The translations under genes and the position numbers were made by a program. A stretch of DNA of 64,000 nucleotides from assembly GCA_963729075.1 (NCBI GenBank), contig CAVSMU010000018.1, positions 186,001-250,000 on the forward strand. Reading direction: 5' to 3'. The notes below the pieces were generated by a model, which was not told the origin of the DNA, ran no database searches, and saw nothing but the letters and a program-made list of their open reading frames with translations. Positions 57,348-64,000 of this stretch are shown one piece after another (position 1 is the stretch's first letter; every line of letters begins with the position of its first letter). Source of the DNA: WHSW01 sp963729075. Its GTDB lineage: Bacteria; Actinomycetota; Thermoleophilia; Solirubrobacterales; 70-9.

Positions 57348-58314
57348 CCAGCCAACTTGCAGCCTCCTTGGCGAAGTAGGTGAAGATCACGTCGGCGCCG
57401 GCGCGCCGGATCGCCGTCAGCGCCTCGAGCGCCGCGTCGCGCTCGTCGAGCCAGCCGTTGGCCGCGGCCGCCTTGAGCATCGAGTACTCGCCGGAGACCT
57501 GATAGGCGGCGAGCGGCAGATCGAGGTCCTCGCGGACGGCGCGGATCACGTCCAGATACGGCATCGCCGGCTTCACCATGACCATGTCGGCGCCCTCTTC
57601 GACGTCGAGCCGCGCCTCGCGAAGCGCCTCGCGGGCGTTCGCCGGGTCCATCTGATAGCCCCGGCGGTCGCCGAACTCCGGGGTCGACTCGGCCGCCTCA
57701 CGGAACGGCCCGTAGAAGGCCGAGGCGTACTTGGCCGAGTAGGCGATGATCGGGATGTTCGGGTGCCCCTCTTCGTCGAGCTGGTACCGGATGGTGCCGA
57801 TGCGGCCGTCCATCATGTCCGAGGGCGCAACCGCGTCGGCGCCCGCCTCCGCATGCGAGATCGCCGTCTGCGCGAGCAGCTCGATCGTGATCTCGTTGTC
57901 GACCTCGCCGTCGCGGACGAAGCCGCAGTGGCCGTGCGAGGTGTACTCGCAGAGGCAGACGTCGGTGATCACCGTGAGGTCCGGGTGGGCCTCCTTCAGT
58001 GCCCGCACCGCGAGCTGGACGACCCCCTCCTGGTCATAGGCGCCCGAGCCGGTCTCATCCTTTGTCGCGGGGATGCCGAACAGGATCACCGCCTCGATCC
58101 CGGCCGCCTGGAGCTCCGACGCCTCGGCGACGAGCTCGCCGATCGAGAAGCGCTCGATCCCGGGCATCGATTCGACCGGCTCGCGCACACCCTCGCCGGA
58201 GACGACGAAGAGGGGCTGGACGAGGTGCCGCGGCGAGAGCTCCGTCTCGCGCACGAGGTCGCGGAGGGCCTTCGTCCGCCGCAGGCGCCGCATGCGCGTT
58301 GCGGGGAAGCTCAC
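57343..58314 (-). CDS. hemB: Delta-aminolevulinic acid dehydratase (porphobilinogen synthase)
   Basis: 323 aa. The active-site zinc cysteines are in DVCLCEYTSHGHCG, the two Schiff-base lysines in IAYSAKYAS and MVMVKPAMPY. It condenses two 5-aminolevulinates to porphobilinogen. TAGAAT stands 7 bases before the GTG at 58314, so the hem operon starts with a leaderless mRNA. Confidence 0.95.
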   Translation of the reverse strand: MSFPATRMRRLRRTKALRDLVRETELSPRHLVQPLFVVSGEGVREPVESMPGIERFSIGELVAEASELQAAGIEAVILFGIPATKDETGSGAYDQEGVVQLAVRALKEAHPDLTVITDVCLCEYTSHGHCGFVRDGEVDNEITIELLAQTAISHAEAGADAVAPSDMMDGRIGTIRYQLDEEGHPNIPIIAYSAKYASAFYGPFREAAESTPEFGDRRGYQMDPANAREALREARLDVEEGADMVMVKPAMPYLDVIRAVREDLDLPLAAYQVSGEYSMLKAAAANGWLDERDAALEALTAIRRAGADVIFTYFAKEAASWLA

Positions 58315-58324
58315 CGCACGGATT

Positions 58325-59299
58325 CTAGGACTCGAGCCCCTCCGCGGCGGGCATCGTCGCGCTGAGCAGGGGCGAGGGCTCGTCCTCGGAGTCCTGATCG
58401 CAGACGAAGGCGAAGTCGATCACGCCCGCGTCGAGCGCGGCGTGCACGCCCTCGACCTTCCACCTGCGATCGATCGTGCGGAGGCGCCTGATCTTGCCGT
58501 CGGCGTCGATCGTGCCGACCACCGAGCCGTGGATCGACCCGTCGTCGTAGCTCGAGCCACCGCCCTCGGCGGAGGCGGTGAACACGACGAGCTCGTCGGT
58601 GAGCGCCGTGGCGTCGCTGAAGGAGAGCCTCACCCCGTCCAGCTCGCCGAGATCGTAGGCGGTGATCCGCTCGAGCTCGTGGGGATCGAGGTCCTGGTCG
58701 CCGGTGAGCGAGTCACGCACCTGCTCGAGCGCAAGCTCTGCGACGGCGTTCTCGCTCTCGGCGGCGTTGCCGCGGTGAAAGAGCGCGAAGCGCCCGCCCA
58801 GCACCGCCGCGCCCTCGATGTTGAGCTCCTCGATCTCCCCTCTCAGGGCGTCATAGAGCGGTCGCAGGTCGATCGGCCGCGGCTCGCCCTCGAGCGCTCC
58901 CTCCGGCCCCAGCTCCCAGAAGAAGCCGCGGTCGCGGCTTCGCTTCGACCCGGAGCCGAGGCCGAATAGCCCGCCGTACGGGGCGCCATCGAACGGCGGC
59001 ATCGCGGTAAGCGCCTCGAGGTCGGGCTTGTCGCGCTTGCGCTCGTCGGCTCCGGTGGGCAGCTCTCCCGGAAGCACCGGGCGAAGCTCGCCGGGCCGTC
59101 CGGCGGAGAGCTCGAAGACCGCCAGGTCGAGCTCGTCGTCCCCGATCACATAGGTGAAGTCTCCGCGGCGCACGACCGCCGACGCGGCGTAGACGTAGGG
59201 GCCGCGGGGGTCGTCGTCGGGGCGCCGGACGTCGAGGTCGCGGAGCTTTCGCAGCTCCAGCGGCGGAAGGTCCTCGGGCGTCGCCTCCTGGCGATCCAT
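58325..59299 (-). CDS. Unknown protein, probably beta-rich
   Basis: 324 aa, no signal or membrane helix. Repeated strand-like blocks (VYAASAVVRRGDFTYVIGDDELDLAVFEL; EGAAVLGGRFALFHRG; ELVVFTASAEGGG; GSVVGTIDADGKIRRLRTI) suggest a propeller or similar beta fold, resembling the DUF6929 group. Function not known. The ATG at 59299 has a GGAGGT ribosome site. It ends 10 bp before the hemB start and could carry the hemB promoter. Confidence 0.65.
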   Translation of the reverse strand: MDRQEATPEDLPPLELRKLRDLDVRRPDDDPRGPYVYAASAVVRRGDFTYVIGDDELDLAVFELSAGRPGELRPVLPGELPTGADERKRDKPDLEALTAMPPFDGAPYGGLFGLGSGSKRSRDRGFFWELGPEGALEGEPRPIDLRPLYDALRGEIEELNIEGAAVLGGRFALFHRGNAAESENAVAELALEQVRDSLTGDQDLDPHELERITAYDLGELDGVRLSFSDATALTDELVVFTASAEGGGSSYDDGSIHGSVVGTIDADGKIRRLRTIDRRWKVEGVHAALDAGVIDFAFVCDQDSEDEPSPLLSATMPAAEGLES

Positions 59300-59308
59300 A
59301 CCTCCCTA

Positions 59309-59458
59309 CTACCCGAGAGCGGCCTTCGTTTTCGCGCTGTCGGTGTAGAACTCCGCGCGCGCGAGCTTCCCGTCGGCGAACAGCTCCTTCAGAGCCTCCA
59401 TGTCGCCCTTGCCGAAAGCCTCGTAGATGGCCTTCGCGGTGTCGACGTTGTCCGGCAT
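59309..59458 (-). CDS. Mini SnoaL/NTF2-like protein, 49 residues
   Basis: MPDNVDTAKAIYEAFGKGDMEAL then KELFADGKLARAEFY resembles only the first two helices of SnoaL-like proteins (compare the 133-aa protein at 13985). The usual beta sheet is missing, yet the frame ends cleanly in TAG. A GAAGAGAG ribosome site precedes the ATG. It may be a truncated relic or a real small protein. Confidence 0.5.
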   Translation of the reverse strand: MPDNVDTAKAIYEAFGKGDMEALKELFADGKLARAEFYTDSAKTKAALG

Positions 59459-59477
59459 CTCTCTCTTCGGTTGCGGT

Positions 59478-60116
59478 CTAGTGCTCCGAGCGGCCTTCGG
59501 CGAGTGCGGCCGAGACGCCGAGGGCGATGTAGACGACCCCGGCCGCGCGCATCAGGGCGCCGGGCCTGCCCAGTCGGGCGCGAAGACCGGCGCCCGCGGT
59601 CCCCGCCGCGAGCGCGAACAGGGTGTCGCCGGCCATCGCGATCACGTTGAACAGGCTGCCGAGGACGAGCGTCTGCAGCCACACCGGCCCGGCGCTCGGA
59701 TCGATGAACTGCGGCAGGAAGGCGAGCAGGAAGATCGCCAGCTTGGGGTTCAGCGTGCCGACGAGCAGGCCCTCGGTGAACAGGCGCCGATCGGACCGAC
59801 GCGCGGGACCGACTCCCGAGAGCACCGCGCCGCCCTCGCGGAGCGCCCGGATCCCGAGCACCACCAGGTACGCGGCGCCGGCGTACTTGACGATCGAGAA
59901 CGCTGCGGCCGACGAGGCGACCACCGCCGCCAGCCCGGCCGTCGCCGCGAGCACCTGGACGAAGTTCCCCGCCTCGATCCCGAGCATCGAGAGGATCGCG
60001 CCGCGGCGCCCGTGCGCGACCCCGCGGGTCACGATGTAGATGACGGCCGGCCCGGGAATCGCGACCAAGGCCGCGCTGGCGACCGCGAACAGCCAGAGCG
60101 TCTCGATCGCGGGCAT
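59478..60116 (-). CDS. LysE/RhtB family amino-acid exporter
   Basis: 212 aa, six membrane helices. IPGPAVIYIVTRGVAHGRRGAILSMLGIEAGNFVQV is the family signature (PGP at about 21-23 and the GxxxG-rich helix). KYAGAAYLVVLGIRALR and GLLVGTLNPKLAIFLLAFLPQF follow. It exports amino acids or small effectors; substrate not assignable. TAACCT lies 6 bases before the ATG. Confidence 0.88.
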   Translation of the reverse strand: MPAIETLWLFAVASAALVAIPGPAVIYIVTRGVAHGRRGAILSMLGIEAGNFVQVLAATAGLAAVVASSAAAFSIVKYAGAAYLVVLGIRALREGGAVLSGVGPARRSDRRLFTEGLLVGTLNPKLAIFLLAFLPQFIDPSAGPVWLQTLVLGSLFNVIAMAGDTLFALAAGTAGAGLRARLGRPGALMRAAGVVYIALGVSAALAEGRSEH

Positions 60117-60125
60117 GGTCCGAGG

Positions 60126-61484
60126 TTAGGCGAAGCGGCGCAGCGCGAGGCGGGCGAGGACGCCGTAGGCCGCGACGATCGCCGCCGTGTGCAGCAGCGC
60201 GACGATCATGTCCGGGCCGCCGGCCTCGAGCGCGCTCTCCATCGCGTCGAGCGCGGGGTCGAACGGGAACAGGGCGCGGACGACCTCGATCGCGTCGTAG
60301 ACGCCGCCGCTGACCGTCCCCGAGGGCACGAGCGAGAGGAACGCGATCGGCAGCGAGATCATGAACGCCAGCAGGGAGCTGGCGCGGACCTCCTTCGCCG
60401 AGCTGCCGATCGCCGCCCCGAACGCGGCGAATCCGGCACCGCCGGCGGCGATCGCGACGAGGATGAGCGGCGCGCGGGCCCAGTCGATCGAGACGAGCAC
60501 CGTGAGCGCTGCCAGCAGGAGCAGGGTGACCGCGATCGACGCGGCGATCCCGAGCGCGATCTTCTCCACGAGCAGCCCGGTCTTGCCGACCAGCCCGCGG
60601 GTGATCCGGGCGAACGCGTTCTCCTCGCGCTCGAGCGCCAGCGAGCCCGCGACCAGGAGCACGGTCACGAACATCAGGGTCACCGTGATCGCCACCGCGA
60701 TCGCGAAGGTGTCGAGCGCCGAGCTGTCGCCGGCGACGACGGTCTTGTCGACCGCGATCGGCTCGGCGACGGCGCCGAGCAGGGGCAACGCAAAGTCGAG
60801 GTTGTCCCCCGCGAGCTCCCCGAACCGGATCACCCGGTCGAGGGCCTTCTGGCTCGCGGGCGGCAGCTGCTGGCGAAGCGCCTCCAGGATCTGGTTGCTG
60901 CGCTTCAGCCCGAGCACGTCGAACTCCCCGATCAGCGGCAGGTCGAAGACGCCGCCGTCGATCAGCAGGTCGAGGTACGTCGCCGCCTCGTCGGAGATCC
61001 GCTGCGAGAGGATCAGGTTCGCTTCCGTTACCAGGGCCGAGATCCGGTCGTCGACCAGGCTCGCCTTCACCGGGTCGTCCTCGTTGACGAGCACCTCCAC
61101 CGTCGGCTGTTGCGGGTTGAGGCTGGCAAGCGACTCGAGCTCGTCGAGGAGGTCCTCGGGAAGGATCAGGGCCGCGATCACGTCGCCGTCCTCGACCTTC
61201 TGCTCGGCCTCCTCGCGCGTGGAGACGTCGACGCACTCGACCCGCGAGCAGAGCTCGTCGCGGGCGATGCCCTGGTCGATGCCCTCCTGCTCGCCCCCGA
61301 TCTGGAACTGCTCGGTCTCGGATTCCGGCACCAGGTTGAGGAACGCGACCCGCGGTTTCGAGCCGTCGCTCGACAGGGCGAAGCCGATCAGGACCCCGAG
61401 CACGACGGGGTAGGCGATCAGCAGCGCGACCACCAGCGGCGAGCGTCGCAGGATCTGCAGATCCTTCAGCAGCAGCCAGCGCAT
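60126..61484 (-). CDS. ABC-2 type exporter permease
   Basis: 452 aa. One N-terminal helix (about 17-38), a large extracytoplasmic domain (about 45-255; two Cys in LCSRVECVDV), then five or six helices (about 265-450). This layout is that of ABC-2/YhgE-like drug, lipid or polymer exporters. It partners the ATPase gene ending 5 bp upstream. Substrate unknown. Confidence 0.83.
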   Translation of the reverse strand: MRWLLLKDLQILRRSPLVVALLIAYPVVLGVLIGFALSSDGSKPRVAFLNLVPESETEQFQIGGEQEGIDQGIARDELCSRVECVDVSTREEAEQKVEDGDVIAALILPEDLLDELESLASLNPQQPTVEVLVNEDDPVKASLVDDRISALVTEANLILSQRISDEAATYLDLLIDGGVFDLPLIGEFDVLGLKRSNQILEALRQQLPPASQKALDRVIRFGELAGDNLDFALPLLGAVAEPIAVDKTVVAGDSSALDTFAIAVAITVTLMFVTVLLVAGSLALEREENAFARITRGLVGKTGLLVEKIALGIAASIAVTLLLLAALTVLVSIDWARAPLILVAIAAGGAGFAAFGAAIGSSAKEVRASSLLAFMISLPIAFLSLVPSGTVSGGVYDAIEVVRALFPFDPALDAMESALEAGGPDMIVALLHTAAIVAAYGVLARLALRRFA

Positions 61485-61489
61485 CGAAC

Positions 61490-62209
61490 CTAGTGGCCTC
61501 GGTCCCGCAGGAAGCGGACGAACGCGGCCTCGAAGTCGCGCTCGCTGCCGCCGACCGCCTCGTGGAGCTCGTCGGAGGTGCCGTCGAAGACTGCCTCGCC
61601 GTCCGCGAGCACCAGCAGGCGGTTGCCGTAGCGCTCGGCCTCGAGCAGGTGATGAGTCGAGTAGATCACCGTCGTCCCCCCGCCCGCCAGATCGAGCACG
61701 AACTCCCAGAGCCGCTCGCGCTGGCGGGGGTCGAGCCCGGTCGAGGGCTCGTCGAGGAGCAGCACGACGGGCTCGGCAAGCAGGCCGATCGCGATGTTCA
61801 CCCGCTGCTCGTTGCCGCCCGACAGCGTGCCGATCTGATCGTCGCGGCGGTCGCCGAGCCGGGTCTGCTCGAGCATCCGCTCGACCGCGCCGTCGACGTC
61901 GGCAACCTGCTCGAGGTGCGCGAAGAGGCGCAGGTTCTCGGCCACGGTGAGTCGCCGGTACAGGCCGGCGAGCTGCGGCACCCAGCCGATCTCGCCCGGC
62001 ACCGAAAGGGTGCCCGAGTCGGGCTCGAGGATGCCTGCCAGGATCGAGAGCAGCGTGGTCTTGCCCGCGCCGTTCGGGCCGATGACGCCGAGCAGCTCGC
62101 CGCGGCGCGCGGAGAACGAGACGTCGCGCAGCGCAGCGCGATCGCCGAAGCTCTTCGACAGCCCGCGGACCTCGATCACCGCCGCGACGCCCTGTTCGGT
62201 CCCGCTCAC
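61490..62209 (-). CDS. ABC transporter ATP-binding protein
   Basis: 239 aa. Walker A GPNGAGKTTL (about 44-53), Q-loop in WVPQLAG, signature LSGGNEQRV (variant of LSGGQ), Walker B VVLLLDEPSTGLDP, H-loop THHLLEA. It drives the permease encoded next. GTG at 62209 has TAGCGT 7 bases upstream (leaderless); a second GTG ten codons on is less likely. Confidence 0.92.
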   Translation of the reverse strand: MSGTEQGVAAVIEVRGLSKSFGDRAALRDVSFSARRGELLGVIGPNGAGKTTLLSILAGILEPDSGTLSVPGEIGWVPQLAGLYRRLTVAENLRLFAHLEQVADVDGAVERMLEQTRLGDRRDDQIGTLSGGNEQRVNIAIGLLAEPVVLLLDEPSTGLDPRQRERLWEFVLDLAGGGTTVIYSTHHLLEAERYGNRLLVLADGEAVFDGTSDELHEAVGGSERDFEAAFVRFLRDRGH

Positions 62210-62261
62210 CGCGGGAACGCTAGTGGCCGGGCACCCGGGCCGCGCGGATACGCTGGCCGGG
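62210..62261. promoter_or_regulatory. Divergent leaderless promoters, ABC exporter / YmdB
   Basis: Minus strand TAGCGT is 7 bases from the ATPase GTG. Plus strand TACGCT is 7 bases from the YmdB ATG. The two -10 boxes are separated by about 30 bp of GC-rich sequence. Confidence 0.5.
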
Positions 62262-63041
62262 ATGAAGGTGCTGTTCATCGGCGATGTGGTCGGCAAGCCG
62301 GGGCGGGCCGCCCTCGAGCGCGCGATGCCCGGCCTGCGCGAGCGCCACTCGCCCGAGCTCGTGATCGTCAACGGCGAGAACTCCGCGGGCGGCCTGGGGA
62401 TCACACCGAAGACCGCGGAGGAGCTGTTCGGGATGGGCGCCGACGTCATCACGCTCGGCAACCACGCCTTCCGCCACCGTGAGGTCTTCCCCTATCTCGA
62501 CCGGTCCGAGCGGGTGATCCGCCCGGCCAACTTCATGACCGGCAACCCCGGTCGGGGGCACACGATCGTCGAGGCCGGCGGGCTGCGCGTCTGCGTGATC
62601 AACCTGATCGGCCAGGTCCAACTGCGCGCGGCGCGCTCGCCGTTCACCGAAGCCGAGGCGCTGCTCGACCGGCTCGGCGCCAGCGCCGACGCGTTCTTCG
62701 TCGACTTCCACGCCGAGGTGACCTCCGAGAAGGTGGCGATGGGCTGGCACCTCGATGGGCGCGCGGCGGCGGTCGTCGGGACCCACACCCACGTGCCCAC
62801 CGCCGACGCGCGCGTGCTGCCTCGGGGCACCGCCTTCATCTCGGACGTCGGGATGACCGGGTCACGAGCGAGCGTCCTCGGGGTGCGCTGGGAGCAGGCG
62901 CTGGAGAGCTTTCGCACCCAGATGGCGGTCAGGTTCACGACCGCGGACGAGGACGTCTGGGTGAACGCGGTAGTGGTCGAGGTCGGCGCGAACGGTCTCG
63001 CCGAGTCGATCACCCAGGTGCTCGAGCCGGCCCCCGACTGA
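62262..63041 (+). CDS. ymdB: YmdB-like metallophosphoesterase (TIGR00282)
   Basis: 259 aa. Metal ligands: FIGDVVGKPGR (Asp), VNGENSAGG (Glu/Asn), LGNHAFRHRE (Asn-His; the family often has GNHxWD), DFHAEVTSEK, and the C-terminal GTHTHVPTAD (His-x-His). B. subtilis YmdB is a 2',3'- and 3',5'-cyclic nucleotide phosphodiesterase affecting biofilm and sporulation decisions. TACGCT 7 bases before the ATG. Its 3' end overlaps the convergent membrane protein by 32 bp. Confidence 0.9.
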   Translation: MKVLFIGDVVGKPGRAALERAMPGLRERHSPELVIVNGENSAGGLGITPKTAEELFGMGADVITLGNHAFRHREVFPYLDRSERVIRPANFMTGNPGRGHTIVEAGGLRVCVINLIGQVQLRAARSPFTEAEALLDRLGASADAFFVDFHAEVTSEKVAMGWHLDGRAAAVVGTHTHVPTADARVLPRGTAFISDVGMTGSRASVLGVRWEQALESFRTQMAVRFTTADEDVWVNAVVVEVGANGLAESITQVLEPAPD

Positions 63042-64000
63042 GCGGCGCGGCGATCGCGAGCGCGATCAGCAGCGCGGGCAAAAACCACGGGATATAGAGG
63101 TAGAACCAGTGCTCCGCCGCGAGCTCGACCGCGATCACCACCGCGGCGGCGAGCGCCGCGACCTGGGCGATCGAGCGCCGCCGAGGAACGAACGCGACGG
63201 CCACCGCGAGCCCGACGGCCAAAGCGATCACGGCCGTCTGGAGCCAGCCGATCCCATTCGCCTGGCCCCAGATGCTGAAGGGTGACGTGCGATCGAGCTG
63301 GTTTTCGACCGTCCGTTCCCAGAACGTCGCCAGGCCCGGGTCGATCGCCGGATGGGCGAGCATGAGCACGACGACCGCCGCGAAGGCCGCGGCGCAGCCG
63401 AGGACGGGGCGCAGCCAACCGAGCCGAGACCTGCCGAGCCCTCGCTCCCGGCGGCGCTCGAGCAGCCCGCGGTCGCCTGCGACGTAGAGCGGCGCCAGCA
63501 TCAGCGGCGCGAACTTCGCGACCGCCGCAAGCGCGAGCAGGGCCCCGCGCGCCAGCGGGCGCGCGAAGAGCACCAGCGACCACACCAGCAGCGCGGCGAT
63601 CAACGAGTCGTTCGAGTTCGACTGCAGGGCGAAGGCCGTATACGGGTATGCGACCCAGGCGAAGGCGAGGATCGCACCGAGCTCGCGGCCGGCTCGTCCG
63701 GGCCGAAGCCGCAGGCCGAAGACGAACAGTCCGGCGACCGCGGCGAGGTCGAACGCGATCGCGGCGGCGTGGGAGGCGGCGAGCTCGTCCCACTCGCCGC
63801 TCCAGGGCAGGGCCAGCTCGAACGGCACGTACGCGTAGTAATTGGAGGGCCCGTACGTGTCGCCGAAGCGGTTGTCCTCGGGGAACTCGCCCTCGCCGTA
63901 GATCGGCTGGCCGTGGGCAATGCGGTCCGCGCCCACCGTCCCCGCGTAGCCGACGTCGATCACCCCGGAGTCGGCGACGTTGATCGTCACCCGGAAGGCG
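63010..64000 (-). CDS. GT87 (DUF2029)-type polyprenyl-linked mannosyltransferase-like membrane protein, 5' end cut
   Basis: At least 330 aa; the frame continues past the window edge. About eight hydrophobic helices. SGVIDVGYAGTVGADRIAHGQPIYG (loop with acidic residues) and SNSNDSLIAALLVWSLVLFARPLARGALLALAAVAKFAPLMLAPLY match the GT-C glycosyltransferase 87 pattern. Such proteins transfer mannose or arabinose from polyprenyl phosphate in envelope polymer synthesis. The start lies beyond 64000; the GTG at 63990 is internal to the conserved loop. Confidence 0.75.
   Translation of the reverse strand, partial: AFRVTINVADSGVIDVGYAGTVGADRIAHGQPIYGEGEFPEDNRFGDTYGPSNYYAYVPFELALPWSGEWDELAASHAAAIAFDLAAVAGLFVFGLRLRPGRAGRELGAILAFAWVAYPYTAFALQSNSNDSLIAALLVWSLVLFARPLARGALLALAAVAKFAPLMLAPLYVAGDRGLLERRRERGLGRSRLGWLRPVLGCAAAFAAVVVLMLAHPAIDPGLATFWERTVENQLDRTSPFSIWGQANGIGWLQTAVIALAVGLAVAVAFVPRRRSIAQVAALAAAVVIAVELAAEHWFYLYIPWFLPALLIALAIAAPLSRGPARAPG

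Noticed and set aside
1..64000. CRISPR arrays, rRNA, prophage or replication origin
   Set aside because: No regularly spaced repeats, rRNA sequence, phage structural genes, dnaA-box clusters or parAB-type genes were seen.

Overview
The window reads as the chromosome of a very GC-rich actinobacterium, most likely Thermoleophilia (Solirubrobacterales-like). This placement is inferred from the fused PafB-PafC regulator, a menaquinone-type bc complex with a cytochrome b/c fusion subunit, an LAXTG (class E sortase) surface protein, start codons rich in GTG and TTG, and dense gene packing. No rRNA or CRISPR array is present. Genes sit on both strands. Many neighbours overlap by four bases (ATGA, GTGA or TTGA), and several convergent pairs share a CTAG at their stop codons. 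At least 23 genes have a TANNNT hexamer 6-9 bases before the start codon, the signature of leaderless transcription, and this was used to choose several starts.

Layout. 0-1.4 kb: a PadR regulator divergent from a methyltransferase, with two palindromic operators between them. 1.4-5.1 kb: the dTDP-L-rhamnose operon rmlA-rmlD-rmlB-rmlC. 5.1-10.9 kb: FMN-binding protein, penicillin acylase family hydrolase, metallo-beta-lactamase fold protein, PafBC fusion. 11-14.8 kb: two paralogous small membrane proteins, an OB/HD phosphohydrolase, a frameshifted YihY/BrkB gene, a SnoaL-like protein, tRNA-Phe. 14.8-19.8 kb: glycosyltransferase, LOG-like protein, MrfA-type helicase, dihydropteroate synthase-like protein. 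19.8-35 kb: HAD phosphatases, a class III cyclase, a DtxR/MntR regulator, an aminotransferase with a TetR regulator, sucCD, a sulfotransferase, GH15 glucoamylase/trehalase, small reductases, and an ECF sigma factor with its putative membrane partner.

35.1-39.5 kb: a phosphoketolase-acetate kinase operon. 39.6-42.4 kb: a three-gene operon resembling the core of tocopherol synthesis (homogentisate prenyltransferase, VTE3-type methyltransferase, tocopherol cyclase). This is the most unexpected content in the window. 42.3-47.2 kb: an accessory zone with small unknown genes, an NmrA-like protein, an IS110/IS1111-type insertion sequence with 19-bp inverted ends, and a broken reductase gene.

47.2-54.5 kb: tRNA-Lys, then a respiratory run reading right to left: unknown protein, Rieske protein, cytochrome b, cytochrome b/c, menaquinone methyltransferase, polyprenyl diphosphate synthase, dCTP deaminase, TatA, TatC and a TPR protein. 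This groups quinone synthesis, quinol oxidation and the Tat system that exports the Rieske protein. 54.9-58.3 kb: a haem operon hemB - AhbA/AhbB-like fusion - hemL. 58.3-64 kb: unknown proteins, LysE exporter, ABC exporter pair, YmdB-type phosphodiesterase and a truncated GT87-type membrane protein.

Several conserved genes carry one-base frameshifts, some in G/C runs (YihY, alpha/beta hydrolase, Rieske, polyprenyl synthase, a RibD-like gene, the transposase). Sequencing error is a serious possibility for these. A 51-bp repeat that keeps the reading frame occurs at gene-gene junctions in the rml and haem operons, with a shorter variant at the end of folP.
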